This document shows positions 8,282 to 20,196 of a DNA stretch of 64,000 bases, one piece after another. This stretch comes from Pseudomonadota bacterium (GTDB lineage Bacteria > Pseudomonadota > Gammaproteobacteria > Burkholderiales > Eutrophovitaceae), in NCBI GenBank assembly GCA_027624715.1, contig JAQBTV010000003.1, forward strand, positions 124,001 through 188,000. Reading direction: 5' to 3'. A model generated the notes under the pieces. The model was not told the DNA's origin. It saw nothing but the letters and a program-made list of their open reading frames with translations, and ran no database searches. Position 1 is the first letter of the stretch. Each line of letters begins with the position of its first letter. A program made the position numbers and the translations under genes.

Positions 8282-8995
8282 TTAAGCTTTTCCAAAATAA
8301 GCTGCACGTAACTCTGTATTATCTCTTAGGGAGTCCACCGACCCACTTGCTACAATTTTCCCCTGAGATAAGACGTAGCCATAGTGCGCAATGTCTAATG
8401 TTTGCCGAACATTTTGCTCAACTAACAATACGGTCATTCCTTTTTCATTAATCTCTTTAATAATACGAAAATTCTCTCTAACAAATAGAGGCGATAGGCC
8501 AAGCGAGGGCTCATCAAAAATCATGAGTGATGGATTGCTCATTAGACTCCTACCAATAGTCAGCATCGCTTGCTCACCGCCTGACATTGTTCCTGCTAGT
8601 TGACTGCATCGTTCTTCAAGTTTTGGAAAAAGAGCATACACTTGCGACAAGCGCGCCGCGACTGCAGCAGCATCTCGCTCTAAAAATGCCCCGGCTTGAA
8701 GGTTCTCTCGAACTGTCATCCGCGCAAAGACCCGCCTCCCCTCAGGCGCACACGTAATGCCTCGGCTTGCTATTTCATGCGTGGCAAGGGAAGAAATATC
8801 TACACTGTCAAATAAAACATGGCCTGAGCGAATCTTATTCAAACCTAATATAGATCTGATCAAGGTTGTTTTCCCGGCACCGTTTGCTCCGAGTAAACAG
8901 GTTATTTTCCCCGCGATAACCTCAAAGGACACATCACTCACCACATCCGCTGCGTCATACCCGGCGGTTAAATTATGTATTGTCAGCCTTGACAT
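8282..8995 (-). CDS. livF: Branched-chain amino acid-type ABC transporter ATPase LivF
   Basis: A 237-residue ABC ATPase of the LivF type. The Walker A motif is GANGAGKTTL (about residue 33), the signature is MSGGEQAMLTIGRSL, Walker B is LMIFDEPSLGLSP, and the switch region is LLVEQNV. LivF and LivG together drive import by LivH/LivM of substrates delivered by a binding protein. Besides branched-chain amino acids, HAAT-family systems take up amides, urea and aromatic or dicarboxylic compounds. The gene follows livG with only 4 bases between, in a five-gene transporter block, and is followed 16 bases later by the M20 hydrolase. Confidence 0.92.
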   Translation of the reverse strand: MSRLTIHNLTAGYDAADVVSDVSFEVIAGKITCLLGANGAGKTTLIRSILGLNKIRSGHVLFDSVDISSLATHEIASRGITCAPEGRRVFARMTVRENLQAGAFLERDAAAVAARLSQVYALFPKLEERCSQLAGTMSGGEQAMLTIGRSLMSNPSLMIFDEPSLGLSPLFVRENFRIIKEINEKGMTVLLVEQNVRQTLDIAHYGYVLSQGKIVASGSVDSLRDNTELRAAYFGKA

Positions 8996-8999
8996 CTCC

Positions 9000-9776
9000 T
9001 TAGTCCTCGCCTAAGTAGGCCGCTCGCACGCCTGGCTCATTAGAAACCTCTGAGTAATGCCCCTCTGCAATCTTTTCTCCATAATTAAGGACCACACACC
9101 GATCCGATACCTTATTAATCAACTCCATTTCATGCTCAATCAAAATAATAGATAACGCCGGGTATTGTCTTCTCCAATCTTGCAACTCATCCATTAATGC
9201 TCGAGTCTCATCAGGCGTCATCCCAGCAGAAGGCTCGTCCAACAGCAAAATCTTAGGTTCGCTGATCAAGGCTCTGCAGATCTCAACACGTCGACGATCT
9301 ATCATCGACAGTGAGGACACTGGTTTAAATAAATGCACTGCTAGGTCGCGACTGAAACGACTCAACAATTTCTCCCCTATCTGGATTTGTTCTTGTAGTT
9401 GGCCCTTAAAATACTTCCGATTAAAAATATTGCGCCAAAGTCCTAAATGTAAATTTCTCTGATTGCCAATAATAAGGTTGTCGAGGACGGACAAAGACGT
9501 AGCAAGTCTCAAGCGTTGAAATGTACGCGTTATGCCGTACGCATAAATCTTATTCGGTGGCGCTCCTGTAATATCCTTATCGTGTAAAAAAACCGATCCA
9601 GCAGTGGGCCTATAAATTCCCGTTAACGCATTAAAAAAAGTCGTTTTGCCCGAGCCATTAGGGCCGATGAGGCCCAAAAATTCACCTTCACATAACTCGA
9701 AATCCAATCCATTTAGTGCCTTAAGGCCGCCAAAACTTACAGTTAACTCCTTCGTTTTCAATACCGTCTGCCTCAT
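9000..9776 (-). CDS. livG: Branched-chain amino acid-type ABC transporter ATPase LivG
   Basis: A 258-residue ABC ATPase of the LivG type. It shows Walker A GPNGSGKTTFFNALTG, the LivG-typical stretch GITRTFQRLRLATSLSVLDN, a degenerate signature region SSLSMIDRRRVEICRAL, and Walker B ILLLDEPSAGMTPDE. Its extra middle segment after the Q loop (residues about 95-135) is usual for LivG, compared with the shorter LivF. Its start overlaps the stop of livM by 4 bases, which implies translational coupling. It works as a heterodimer with LivF on the cytoplasmic side. The signature has SMIDRR where many LivG proteins have SYGQQR, a notable departure. Confidence 0.9.
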   Translation of the reverse strand: MRQTVLKTKELTVSFGGLKALNGLDFELCEGEFLGLIGPNGSGKTTFFNALTGIYRPTAGSVFLHDKDITGAPPNKIYAYGITRTFQRLRLATSLSVLDNLIIGNQRNLHLGLWRNIFNRKYFKGQLQEQIQIGEKLLSRFSRDLAVHLFKPVSSLSMIDRRRVEICRALISEPKILLLDEPSAGMTPDETRALMDELQDWRRQYPALSIILIEHEMELINKVSDRCVVLNYGEKIAEGHYSEVSNEPGVRAAYLGED

Positions 9777-10924
9777 CCGAATCTCCCCGCAAAATATTTA
9801 CGGAGACCTCTGGGCATCAACCCGCTCGGCCTAAAACGAAGTATTAAGATCACAACGATTCCGAATAACAACAGTCTATATTCTTCTATCACTTGGAATT
9901 TTTCTGGTAAGACTACAATCAAAAATGCGGCTGGAATAACCGCTACCGGATTGCCGATGCCTCCAAGAAGCACTATCGACACGAGCAATAAAGAATCGGA
10001 AAAATTAAAGCTTGCTGGTGCAATAAACCCATACATGGCGGCATATATGGCGCCCGCAAATCCCGCAAAACAATTGCCGAGCATAAAGGCTGCGATTTTC
10101 CAGCGAGGGCCATTGATACCAAAAGAGGCAGAAGCAACTTCATCTAAACGAACCGAATCCATGTTTAACCCTAGCCAGGATGCCTCAATTAACCGCGTTA
10201 GTAGGTAAACTATCGCAACCAATACAAGCGCCACAATCGCATACGCCACGTAGAACGATCCTCCACCCATCTCGGTTGGAAAACTATTACCAAAATCCCA
10301 ACCGAAAATTTCCAAGCCTCCTACCCTAAGCCCCTGAGGGCCTCCGAGCACATCATTCACCTCGAGAAATGTCCGAAAAAGAATCCCAAAAGCTATAGTG
10401 ATCAAGGCTGCGTAGTGGCCACGAGTCCTGAGTATCGGCAAGATCAGCAATGCTCCGAGTAAGGCCGATATGACGCCGCCGAAGAAAATAATCAGCAAAT
10501 CCGGAAGAAATAAAAAGTGTTCATTCAAGATGGCCATGGAATAAGCCCCAATACCAAAAAACGCTATCGCCGCAAAATTAACTACTCCTGCAAATCCAAA
10601 CTGGATGGTTAACCCTAAACTGACAGTAGCGTAGAGCAAAACAGTCGTGAGCATTAATAACGCAAAATCGTCATGTCGTAATAACATGATTAACACCACG
10701 ACACCGAGAACAAAACTAATCCAAGCAAGCCTCGGCATTTCACGAGTCGCTTGTTGATAATAAATCAACACATTAGCCCGCTTCAAAAAAAACACGCCTA
10801 AAGGCGCTGTTACGAGGAGCAGGCCAATTTCCCATTCGTGCTCAAGATAGAGAAATCCATAAAGCACTATAACGCTTAAACTCACTCCTAATAAAAGCGC
10901 TAGTTTTGTTTTGAGGTGGGACAT
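9773..10924 (-). CDS. livM: ABC transporter permease LivM
   Basis: An inner-membrane permease of about 383 residues with some ten hydrophobic helices. It has the LivM-family motifs GFAGVVNFAAIAFFGIGAYS, GHYAALITIAFGILFR, GPQGL and the late FRPSGLMPRG. It forms the channel with LivH. The ATG at 10924 is used, 5 bases after the livH stop. The frame stays open upstream to 10978, but a start there would overlap livH. The first 115 residues contain several extra helices before the core, as in many LivM proteins. It is cotranscribed with livH upstream and livG downstream. Confidence 0.87.
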   Translation of the reverse strand: MSHLKTKLALLLGVSLSVIVLYGFLYLEHEWEIGLLLVTAPLGVFFLKRANVLIYYQQATREMPRLAWISFVLGVVVLIMLLRHDDFALLMLTTVLLYATVSLGLTIQFGFAGVVNFAAIAFFGIGAYSMAILNEHFLFLPDLLIIFFGGVISALLGALLILPILRTRGHYAALITIAFGILFRTFLEVNDVLGGPQGLRVGGLEIFGWDFGNSFPTEMGGGSFYVAYAIVALVLVAIVYLLTRLIEASWLGLNMDSVRLDEVASASFGINGPRWKIAAFMLGNCFAGFAGAIYAAMYGFIAPASFNFSDSLLLVSIVLLGGIGNPVAVIPAAFLIVVLPEKFQVIEEYRLLLFGIVVILILRFRPSGLMPRGLRKYFAGRFG

Positions 10925-10929
10925 CCTAA

Positions 10930-11844
10930 CTACACGCGTTCCGCGGAGCGGTCTGCCAACAACCCAGTTGGTCGCCAAGCCATCAAAATAATGATGGCTG
11001 CAAATGCAAATACATCTTTATAGGCTGGCACACTAAACCATATCGCGCCTACTGTTTGCAGAAACGCGAACAGCAACCCACCGACAATTGCTCCATAAAT
11101 ACTTCCCAACCCACCAACCACGGCAGCGCTAAAACCTATAACCCCCAACATGAGGCCCATATTAAAGTTAATCTCCTGATAGTAAAGTCCAGTACTGATT
11201 CCGGATAGCGCCGCCAGACCTGAACCAAGAGCAAAGGTAACCAGTGCGATCTTTTTAAAATCAATACCCATAAGTCGCGCTGTTTCTTCGTCCTGTGCTA
11301 CGGCTCTTATAGCCAAGCCTATCCGCGTTTTTTGAATAATCAGATGCGTAATAACAATGGCAAGCGCGCCAGTAAAAATCAATATTACGCTGTCCAAACG
11401 CAAATTAAGATTCCCCAAATTAACAGATGCCTCCGGTAATAAGGCTGGAAAGGGCTTAGGGTTCGACCCATTAGGAAAAAATAACCGGACAGACTCTCGA
11501 ATAACCGATCCAAACATCAGCGTTATCAGCAATGTGTTTAAAGGCGGAGATCCCTTAAGCGGCAAAACCAAAAGCTTACACAACAGAGCCCCAAGCAACC
11601 CCATCAAAAGCGTCCCGATACACAACATGATGATTAACGACAGCCACGCTGGCGATGCCAGCTGATCCAGGCCTAAAAACAATGCCAGCGCAGTAAATGC
11701 GCCAAGCATTAAAACATCTCCATGAGAAAACTTGATAACGTCCAAAACACCAAAAAACAAAGTAAACCCAACCGCTACCAACGCGTAGGTTATTCCCTGC
11801 ACAAGTCCATTAACGAAATATTGTGCAAAAAATCCTAGGTCCAT
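10930..11844 (-). CDS. livH: ABC transporter permease LivH
   Basis: A 304-residue permease of the LivH type with about eight membrane segments. Typical sequence runs are NGLVQGITYALVAVGFTLFFGVLDVIKFSHGD at the N-terminus (in overlapping motifs), IRAVAQDEETARLMGID in the coupling loop that contacts the ATPases, and VVGGLGSIYGAIVGGLL near the C-terminus, ending in WRPTGLLAD. It pairs with LivM. It is the second gene of the cluster, 19 bases after the binding protein gene. Confidence 0.92.
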   Translation of the reverse strand: MDLGFFAQYFVNGLVQGITYALVAVGFTLFFGVLDVIKFSHGDVLMLGAFTALALFLGLDQLASPAWLSLIIMLCIGTLLMGLLGALLCKLLVLPLKGSPPLNTLLITLMFGSVIRESVRLFFPNGSNPKPFPALLPEASVNLGNLNLRLDSVILIFTGALAIVITHLIIQKTRIGLAIRAVAQDEETARLMGIDFKKIALVTFALGSGLAALSGISTGLYYQEINFNMGLMLGVIGFSAAVVGGLGSIYGAIVGGLLFAFLQTVGAIWFSVPAYKDVFAFAAIIILMAWRPTGLLADRSAERV

Positions 11845-11863
11845 TTTGCTAATTTACCAAATG

Positions 11864-13024
11864 CTACTTTAGAAAACGCTTGCCCGACGCATACTCACTG
11901 TCTTCCCATACCACCCAAGCGCCATCTTGAATCACATATTTGGTAATCACTGCAATCATGTTCTGGCCATAACTATCAAACGTAACAGGGCCAACGATCG
12001 ATTCATGTGCTTGGGTTACATTCAACCTATCCCGTATTAACTTTCGATCCGGGCCAACCTGCTCGATTACATCAATAATGAGGTTGGTCGCGGCGAATGC
12101 AAATGCGCCGTAAGCTTCAGCAGGCTCATTGAAGCTCCTTGCTTCATATGCTTCCATGAACATTTTCCCACCAGGTAATTTTTCCGTAGGCGCCCCCTCT
12201 CTAAATGCGAGTACCCCCTCAGCCAAATTTCCAACGCCATCAATAAAGGCATCCGATATGATTCCAGACGTACCTTGAAAAACCTGCGTCATACCCAACT
12301 TATCCATCTGCGCTCGAATACGAACACCCGTAGGCCCAAGCCCTCCGAAATAAATTACCTCGGGATTTAATGCTTTAATTTTGGTCAATTCCGCCGTGAA
12401 GTCCTGTTGATCGGGGTTCACCCCAAAAGTAGCTAAAATCGTTCCACCATTTTTGCTTAAAGCGCTTTCGAAGTATTTAAAGTGCCCTTTTCCATAATCA
12501 GTAGTGTCATGAATAACTGCCCATGTGGAAAAATCTTGTGCTCTCATAAATTCCACCGCAACGGAATTTTGATCAATCATCGTGCCATTCACACGGTGTA
12601 TTTCTGGATAATCATTGCCGTACGTGATGTCTGGCAGCACAGCGCCCCAGACGACGACCGGCAAACCAAACTTGTGATATATATCAACCGTACCCATTGC
12701 GACCGCAGAGCAATAATGAGTTACGCCAGCGACAATATCTTTATTTGCGGCCGCTTTTGTCGCCACCTGAATGCCTATGTTTGGCTTACATTCGTCATCT
12801 AAAGAGACAAGCTCGTATCTATATTTTGTATCGGGCGATTGATTGCGTAGGCTAATTGCCAAATCCGCAGAATTTCTGCCTCCTAATCCACTGGCGGAAA
12901 CACCTCCGGTCAATGGGCCGATAAACGTAATTTTTACAATCTCAGAATCCTCGCCACAACCAGAGAGGAATAAACACAAAATAGACAAAATCCAAAAACG
13001 CAATAAACGTTGTGTGTTGATCAT
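11864..13024 (-). CDS. Periplasmic substrate-binding lipoprotein of the Liv-type importer
   Basis: A 386-residue binding protein with a lipoprotein signal (WILSILCLFLSGC, lipobox LSGC with the modified Cys near residue 23), so it is anchored to a membrane facing the periplasm. The mature part has the type I periplasmic binding fold of the LivJ/LivK family: ITFIGPLTGGVSASGLGGRNSA, GVTHYCSAVAMG and VIHDTTDYGKGHFKYF. It sets the specificity of the livHMGF system. Neighbouring M20 hydrolase and malonyl-CoA synthetase genes hint that the ligand is not simply leucine. The ligand cannot be named from sequence. It begins the operon, just downstream of the atp operon terminator. Confidence 0.88.
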   Translation of the reverse strand: MINTQRLLRFWILSILCLFLSGCGEDSEIVKITFIGPLTGGVSASGLGGRNSADLAISLRNQSPDTKYRYELVSLDDECKPNIGIQVATKAAANKDIVAGVTHYCSAVAMGTVDIYHKFGLPVVVWGAVLPDITYGNDYPEIHRVNGTMIDQNSVAVEFMRAQDFSTWAVIHDTTDYGKGHFKYFESALSKNGGTILATFGVNPDQQDFTAELTKIKALNPEVIYFGGLGPTGVRIRAQMDKLGMTQVFQGTSGIISDAFIDGVGNLAEGVLAFREGAPTEKLPGGKMFMEAYEARSFNEPAEAYGAFAFAATNLIIDVIEQVGPDRKLIRDRLNVTQAHESIVGPVTFDSYGQNMIAVITKYVIQDGAWVVWEDSEYASGKRFLK

Positions 13025-13074
13025 GATTTAGTTCAGTTTTTTAAGAGTTAATTAATCGACTCATCTTACCAGAC

Positions 13075-13102
13075 ATAAAAAAAGGCAGCATAAGCTGCCT
13101 TT
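13075..13102 (-). terminator. Intrinsic terminator of the atp operon
   Basis: On the minus strand AAAGGCAGC and GCTGCCTTT form a perfect 9-bp stem with a 4-nt loop. The stem runs into a series of T (plus-strand A at 13077-13083). It lies 25 bases after the atpC stop, so it should end ATP synthase transcription before the Liv-type cluster. Confidence 0.9.
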
Positions 13103-13126
13103 AATAATTATTTACACTTATTGAGC

Positions 13127-13546
13127 TTAATGCTTTCTTAACTTTCGAATTTCAGCTAGCTGTGCGCCCAACATAGCTAACTCTGCTTCGACTGTCGCGA
13201 TCTCTTGCTTGTCCGTTGCGGATCTAAGGGCCTCTTCCGCCCGCTTTTGCGCTTCCTGCGCTCGAGCCTCATCCAGGTCATTGCTGCGAATAGCGGTATC
13301 CGCCAGTACCGTTACAGATCCTGGCTGTACCTCCAAAATTCCACCGGCAACAAAAATAGCTATTTCTTGATTGGATCCAGCAGATTGAATACGAACCGAT
13401 CCAGCCTTAATTCGCGTAATAAGCGGAGTATGTTTCGGATAAATGCCTAAGTCCCCAAGCTCTCCCGGAACCACAACAAAAGTTGCCTCACCTGAGAAAA
13501 CTGACTCTTCAGCGCTAACAACTTCAACTTGAATGGTACTTACCAT
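13127..13546 (-). CDS. atpC: ATP synthase F1 epsilon subunit
   Basis: A 139-residue epsilon subunit. The N-terminal beta-sandwich ([38 protein letters not shown]) is followed by a C-terminal two-helix domain rich in Ala, Glu and Arg ([18 protein letters not shown]). It links the gamma subunit to the c-ring in the rotor and can inhibit ATP hydrolysis. It is the last gene of the atp operon, followed at once by a clear terminator. Confidence 0.95.
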   Translation of the reverse strand: MVSTIQVEVVSAEESVFSGEATFVVVPGELGDLGIYPKHTPLITRIKAGSVRIQSAGSNQEIAIFVAGGILEVQPGSVTVLADTAIRSNDLDEARAQEAQKRAEEALRSATDKQEIATVEAELAMLGAQLAEIRKLRKH

Positions 13547-13602
13547 AATGATCCTAATAAACTCTGTTTACTAAAAGAAACTTATTTTAATAGCTGCCCC
13601 CA

Positions 13603-15027
<1,425 letters not shown>

Positions 15028-15049
15028 TTAAAAAAAATTCTGTTGAACA

Positions 15050-15913
15050 TTAAACTGCTGCCGCACCGCTAACAATCTCAGATAGCTCTTGCGTAATTGC
15101 GGCTTGGCGCGATTTGTTATAAACAAGAGTTAATTCATCTATGAGTGTGGCAGCATTGTCGGACGCAGACTTCATAGCTACCATTCTCGCTGATTGCTCC
15201 GACGACATACTTTCAGCGACAGATTGATAAACAACCGCCTCAATGTAACGATTCAACACTTGATCAAGAACCTCTTTAGCATCCGGCTCGTAAATATAGT
15301 CCCACGCACCATCAGGAACACCGAGACTTTCACCCTTAACAGGTAGAAGCTGCTCAACTGTCGGCTCTTGTTTCATAGTGTTTATGAATTTGTTATAAAA
15401 AAGGACAACCCTATCAAATCGATCTTCGTTGTAACCATCCAGCACTACTTTAACTGCACCTAATATCGTTTCCATCCTAGGTGTATCGCCTAATCCGCTC
15501 ACCTCTGCGACAATATTTGCTCCGAGGCGCTGCATAAAACCGACTCCTTTGCTACCGATACAACAAACGTCGATTTCCTCTCCCTCTTCTTGCCACTCTT
15601 TATATTGCGCCAGGGCCATTCTTAAAACGTTTGTATTAAGCGCGCCACACAGCCCCTTGTCAGTTGTTACGACAATCATCGCTGCCCTTTTAACCGTGTC
15701 TCTTTCCGTTAGAAATGGATGCCGATACTCGGGATTCGCGTTCGATATGTTGGCCGCGACGGAACGTATTTTTAAAGCAAATGGTCTCGCGGCACGTATT
15801 CTTTCCTGAGCTCTCCTCATCTTTGATGCGGCCACCATTTCCATGGCTTTAGTAATCTTCCGAGTGTTCTGAACACTCTTGATTTTTGTTCGTATTTCCT
15901 TAGTGCCTGCCAT
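15050..15913 (-). CDS. atpG: ATP synthase F1 gamma subunit
   Basis: A 287-residue central-stalk subunit. The N-terminal coiled-coil helix begins [20 protein letters not shown] and continues [15 protein letters not shown]. The middle has the Rossmann-like core ([13 protein letters not shown]), and the C-terminal helix ends [21 protein letters not shown], the most conserved part. Rotation of this subunit couples proton flow through Fo to catalysis in F1. It lies between atpA and atpD in the standard order. Confidence 0.97.
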   Translation of the reverse strand: MAGTKEIRTKIKSVQNTRKITKAMEMVAASKMRRAQERIRAARPFALKIRSVAANISNANPEYRHPFLTERDTVKRAAMIVVTTDKGLCGALNTNVLRMALAQYKEWQEEGEEIDVCCIGSKGVGFMQRLGANIVAEVSGLGDTPRMETILGAVKVVLDGYNEDRFDRVVLFYNKFINTMKQEPTVEQLLPVKGESLGVPDGAWDYIYEPDAKEVLDQVLNRYIEAVVYQSVAESMSSEQSARMVAMKSASDNAATLIDELTLVYNKSRQAAITQELSEIVSGAAAV

Positions 15914-15966
15914 CCTAAAGTCTCTCTGTCTTCATCAATTTGACGTCGCTGTTTTTTCCCCGAAAA

Positions 15967-17514
15967 TTAGTACGTGCCAGACGCCTTCCAGTCTTGGATT
16001 GCCGATTTAAGCGCTTCCTCATCTTCTTTCGTGAGATTCTTAGATTCGTCAATACGAGCGATAAGCGCCGCATTTTTACTCTTAAGAAAATCTCTCATTG
16101 ATTTTTCAGCCGCTAGAGCTTTACCAACGTCAATGTCATCAAAAACGTCATTGTTCGCCGCGAACAAAGTAACGGCCATTTCCCAAACTTGCATTGGTTG
16201 ATACTGAGGCTGTTTCATAAGTTCAGTAACCATTTGTCCTCGTTCCAACTGCCTCCGGGTTGCTTCATCCAGATCAGAAGCAAACTGAGCAAAAGCCGCA
16301 AGCTCTCGATACTGTGCAAGCGCTAGACGCACACCACCCCCAGTATCCTTTCGCTTCATAATTTTGGTTTGAGCCGCACCACCCACTCGTGAGACAGAAA
16401 CACCAGCATTAATCGCGGGCCTAATTCCAGCATTAAACAAATCTGTTTCTAAAAAAATCTGACCATCCGTAATCGAGATTACGTTTGTCGGCACAAATGC
16501 GGACACATCCCCTGCTTGAGTCTCAATGATCGGCAATGCTGTGAGCGATCCAGTTTTACCCTTAACTTCTCCGTTCGTATGCCGTTCTACCCACTTGGTT
16601 GACACCCGGGCTGCTCGCTCAAGCAGGCGAGAGTGAAGGTAGAATACGTCCCCAGGATAAGCCTCACGTCCGGGAGGGCGTCTGAGCAGCAAAGATATCT
16701 GTCGATATGCCCAAGCTTGTTTCGTTAAATCGTCATAAACAATCAAGGCGTCCTGACCGCGATCTCGGAAGTACTCTCCCATCGTGCAGCCAGAATAAGG
16801 CGCGATATATTGCATGGCGGCAGATTCAGACGCCGTTGCGGCAACAACAATGGTGTATTCCATTGCGCCATGTTCCTCAAGCTTTCGAACCACGTTAGCT
16901 ACGGTTGACGCCTTCTGCCCAATTGCGACGTAAACGCAGAATAGGCTCTTACCCTTCTGGTTGATAATTGTATCAATTGCCACTGCTGTTTTACCCGTTT
17001 GTCGATCGCCAATGATCAACTCCCGCTGGCCTCGGCCCACAGGGACCATAGCATCAATCGCCTTCAAGCCGGTTTGAACCGGCACATCAACCGATTGTCG
17101 CCAAATAACCCCAGGAGCAACTTTTTCAATAACATCTGTTGCCTTAGCATTGATTGGACCTTTACCGTCAATTGGCTGACCCAACGCATCCACAACGCGA
17201 CCCAGCAGTTCAGGGCCAACAGGCACCTCAAGAATCTTACCGGTACATTTAACGGTATCACCCTCCGTAATATGCGTGTACTCGCCCAACACTACAGCTC
17301 CAACCGAATCGCGTTCAAGGTTCAACGCTAAACCAAACGTATTTCCAGGAAACTCCAGCATTTCGCCCTGCATTGCATCCGAAAGGCCATGCACTCGACA
17401 TATTCCATCAGTTACCGAAACGACCGTGCCCTGTGTTGTCGCTTCGGTTCCTGATGCAAGATTTCGAATCTTGTCCTTAATCAGCTCGCTAATCTCTGAT
17501 GGATTCAACTGCAT
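15967..17514 (-). CDS. atpA: ATP synthase F1 alpha subunit
   Basis: A 515-residue non-catalytic nucleotide-binding subunit. It shows the N-terminal beta domain, the P-loop [15 protein letters not shown] near residue 169, [30 protein letters not shown] in overlapping motifs, and the arginine-finger region late in the central domain ([16 protein letters not shown]). Residue length matches the usual 513 or so. It sits between atpH and atpG. Expected partners are three AtpD subunits. Confidence 0.97.
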   Translation of the reverse strand: MQLNPSEISELIKDKIRNLASGTEATTQGTVVSVTDGICRVHGLSDAMQGEMLEFPGNTFGLALNLERDSVGAVVLGEYTHITEGDTVKCTGKILEVPVGPELLGRVVDALGQPIDGKGPINAKATDVIEKVAPGVIWRQSVDVPVQTGLKAIDAMVPVGRGQRELIIGDRQTGKTAVAIDTIINQKGKSLFCVYVAIGQKASTVANVVRKLEEHGAMEYTIVVAATASESAAMQYIAPYSGCTMGEYFRDRGQDALIVYDDLTKQAWAYRQISLLLRRPPGREAYPGDVFYLHSRLLERAARVSTKWVERHTNGEVKGKTGSLTALPIIETQAGDVSAFVPTNVISITDGQIFLETDLFNAGIRPAINAGVSVSRVGGAAQTKIMKRKDTGGGVRLALAQYRELAAFAQFASDLDEATRRQLERGQMVTELMKQPQYQPMQVWEMAVTLFAANNDVFDDIDVGKALAAEKSMRDFLKSKNAALIARIDESKNLTKEDEEALKSAIQDWKASGTY

Positions 17515-17533
17515 GTCTCAATACTCCTAAAAA

Positions 17534-18070
17534 TTAATTCGTTAAAGTGGCCGCCATGTGCTGAAGGCGGCCTCTAACGGACGCATCCCACACCTTGTCA
17601 CCAACATAGACCTTGACCCCCCCAATTAAGTTGGGGTCAATGGTGACCGATGGACTAATTCTTTTGTCGAGTTTTTTCGAAAAAATATCCACTATTTTTT
17701 GTACTTGTACTTCATCCAACTCGAATGCGGACTGAATAATTGCGCTCACAACGCCTTCGTCTTCTGCTTTCAGTGCCCTATATTGCCTCACTACATCGCC
17801 GAGCACCGACAGCCGGCCATTTCTGACGAGCAGTTGTATAAAATTGCACGCTTCTGCAGACACTTGGTCAGCGCAAACAGTCAGAAAAAGATTTTCAATA
17901 TCGTCTAGTTTGATATCCGGAGCTCCAATTAGCGCCCGGAAATCATCATCGTTAGCAACACTTTTAAGAAAATCTAAATCGTTCGACCAATCATTTAGGG
18001 TAGTTGTCTCTTTAGCTAGCGAAAACAGCGCCTGAGCATAAGGTCGAGCCAATGTGATTACTTCAGCCAT
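17534..18070 (-). CDS. atpH: ATP synthase F1 delta subunit
   Basis: A 178-residue delta (OSCP-like) subunit. It has the N-terminal six-helix domain (TLARPYAQALFSLAKE, NLFLTVCADQVSAEACNFIQLLVRNGRL) and the C-terminal segment ending DPNLIGGVKVYVGDKVWDASVRGRLQ. It joins the top of F1 to the b-subunit stator. The position between atpF and atpA is standard, with 6 bases between the atpF stop and this start. Confidence 0.95.
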   Translation of the reverse strand: MAEVITLARPYAQALFSLAKETTTLNDWSNDLDFLKSVANDDDFRALIGAPDIKLDDIENLFLTVCADQVSAEACNFIQLLVRNGRLSVLGDVVRQYRALKAEDEGVVSAIIQSAFELDEVQVQKIVDIFSKKLDKRISPSVTIDPNLIGGVKVYVGDKVWDASVRGRLQHMAATLTN

Positions 18071-18076
18071 AACGCT

Positions 18077-18550
18077 CTAACCGAGCTCCGACTCTAAACG
18101 CTTTAGCATGTCGCCATGTGCGGTCGCGTTGATTTCTTTTTGCAAAATTTGCTCTGCGCCAGCTATGGCTAACGAAGCCACTTGCGCGCGCAGCTGTTCT
18201 TTCGCTCGATTAACCTCTTGCTCAATTTCAGACTTAGCCGCGCTTACAATACGTTCACCCTCAACTTTCGCTTGATTCTTTGCTTCCTCTACAAGCTCGC
18301 CTGATCGCCTTTCAGCTTGGGAGATAATCTCCATCGCCCGCTCTTTAGTCTTCTGTAGCTCTTGACTAACCTTTTCAGCTGCCGCTGCTAACTCTTGCCT
18401 GCCCTTTTCACCAGCCGCTAAACCATCCGCAATCTGCTTTTGACGATCCTGCATCGCTTTTTGAAGAGGTGGCCAAACATACTTCATGGTTAGCCATATA
18501 AACAAAGCAAACCATAGAGCTTGGCCTAAAAGTGTTGCATTAATATTCAC
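18077..18550 (-). CDS. atpF: ATP synthase Fo b subunit
   Basis: A 157-residue stator subunit. It starts with GTG at 18550, where GGGAGG lies 5-6 bases upstream; the frame remains open further upstream inside atpE but no family sequence is there. The N-terminal membrane helix ([20 protein letters not shown]) is followed by a long charged coiled coil ([20 protein letters not shown] and beyond) that reaches F1. Length agrees with the E. coli protein (156 residues). Confidence 0.95.
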   Translation of the reverse strand: MNINATLLGQALWFALFIWLTMKYVWPPLQKAMQDRQKQIADGLAAGEKGRQELAAAAEKVSQELQKTKERAMEIISQAERRSGELVEEAKNQAKVEGERIVSAAKSEIEQEVNRAKEQLRAQVASLAIAGAEQILQKEINATAHGDMLKRLESELG

Positions 18551-18590
18551 GATTGCCTCCCGCGGCTTAAATCTCGATTTATGTACACCA

Positions 18591-18863
<273 letters not shown>

Positions 18864-18904
18864 CTAGTACAAAATTAAGTTGTTAAAAATAAATTAAATT
18901 ACAG

Positions 18905-19702
<798 letters not shown>

Positions 19703-19713
19703 TTAAAATAACT

Positions 19714-20082
19714 TTAACTTTTTAACAAAAGCGCCACCCAGTAACTCGACAAAGTCGCAACATAAGTGGCAAACAGTGGCAATGCTGCTATTGGGCCTAG
19801 CTGTGTAAACGCCACGCCAAACAAAACTACTGTTATAACCAGCTTCCCCGACTCAGCCCGATAGTGCGCCTTAACTAAACTCCTAGGGGTTTTTGACTTA
19901 GCTCTAGAAGCCCTCCACACATAAAAACATGAAGGTATTAACGCAATAATGCCACCAACCAGCGCAGACTTGCTATCAACCGAAAAGCCGTAGACCCCCA
20001 AGAAGCCAGCGGTAACGACCGTTAATACCACAGCCTGCAAAATCAGAACACTCAATGACCCAGTTAATACGGCATTACTCAT
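19714..20082 (-). CDS. atpI: ATP synthase assembly protein AtpI
   Basis: A 122-residue protein with four hydrophobic segments: VLILQAVVLTVVTAGFLGVYGF, LVGGIIALIPSCFYVWRA, KLVITVVLFGVAFTQLGP and LPLFATYVATLSSYWVALLL. AtpI is the first gene of many atp operons. It aids c-ring assembly and is not part of the finished enzyme. It is weakly conserved, so the call depends on length, membrane layout, the RASRAKSKTPRSLVKAHYRAESGK loop (in two parts) and position directly before atpB. Confidence 0.88.
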   Translation of the reverse strand: MSNAVLTGSLSVLILQAVVLTVVTAGFLGVYGFSVDSKSALVGGIIALIPSCFYVWRASRAKSKTPRSLVKAHYRAESGKLVITVVLFGVAFTQLGPIAALPLFATYVATLSSYWVALLLKS

Positions 20083-20196
20083 GACGCCAAGAATGCACTT
20101 AGGAACCCATTAGCAGTTCCAACCCACGAAAAGATCGCCATTCTAAGGACTGGACGAAATTGTGTCAATGACAGTTGCCCTATAGGTGGTGAGTTT

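Noticed and set aside
8266-8307. Longer N-terminus for the M20 hydrolase from ATG 8307.
   Set aside because: It would overlap livF by 26 bases, while GTG 8265 has a good GGAG at the right distance.
10925-10978. Longer N-terminus for LivM.
   Set aside because: It lies within livH coding sequence and the extra residues (NWVVGRPLRG) do not look like a LivM start.
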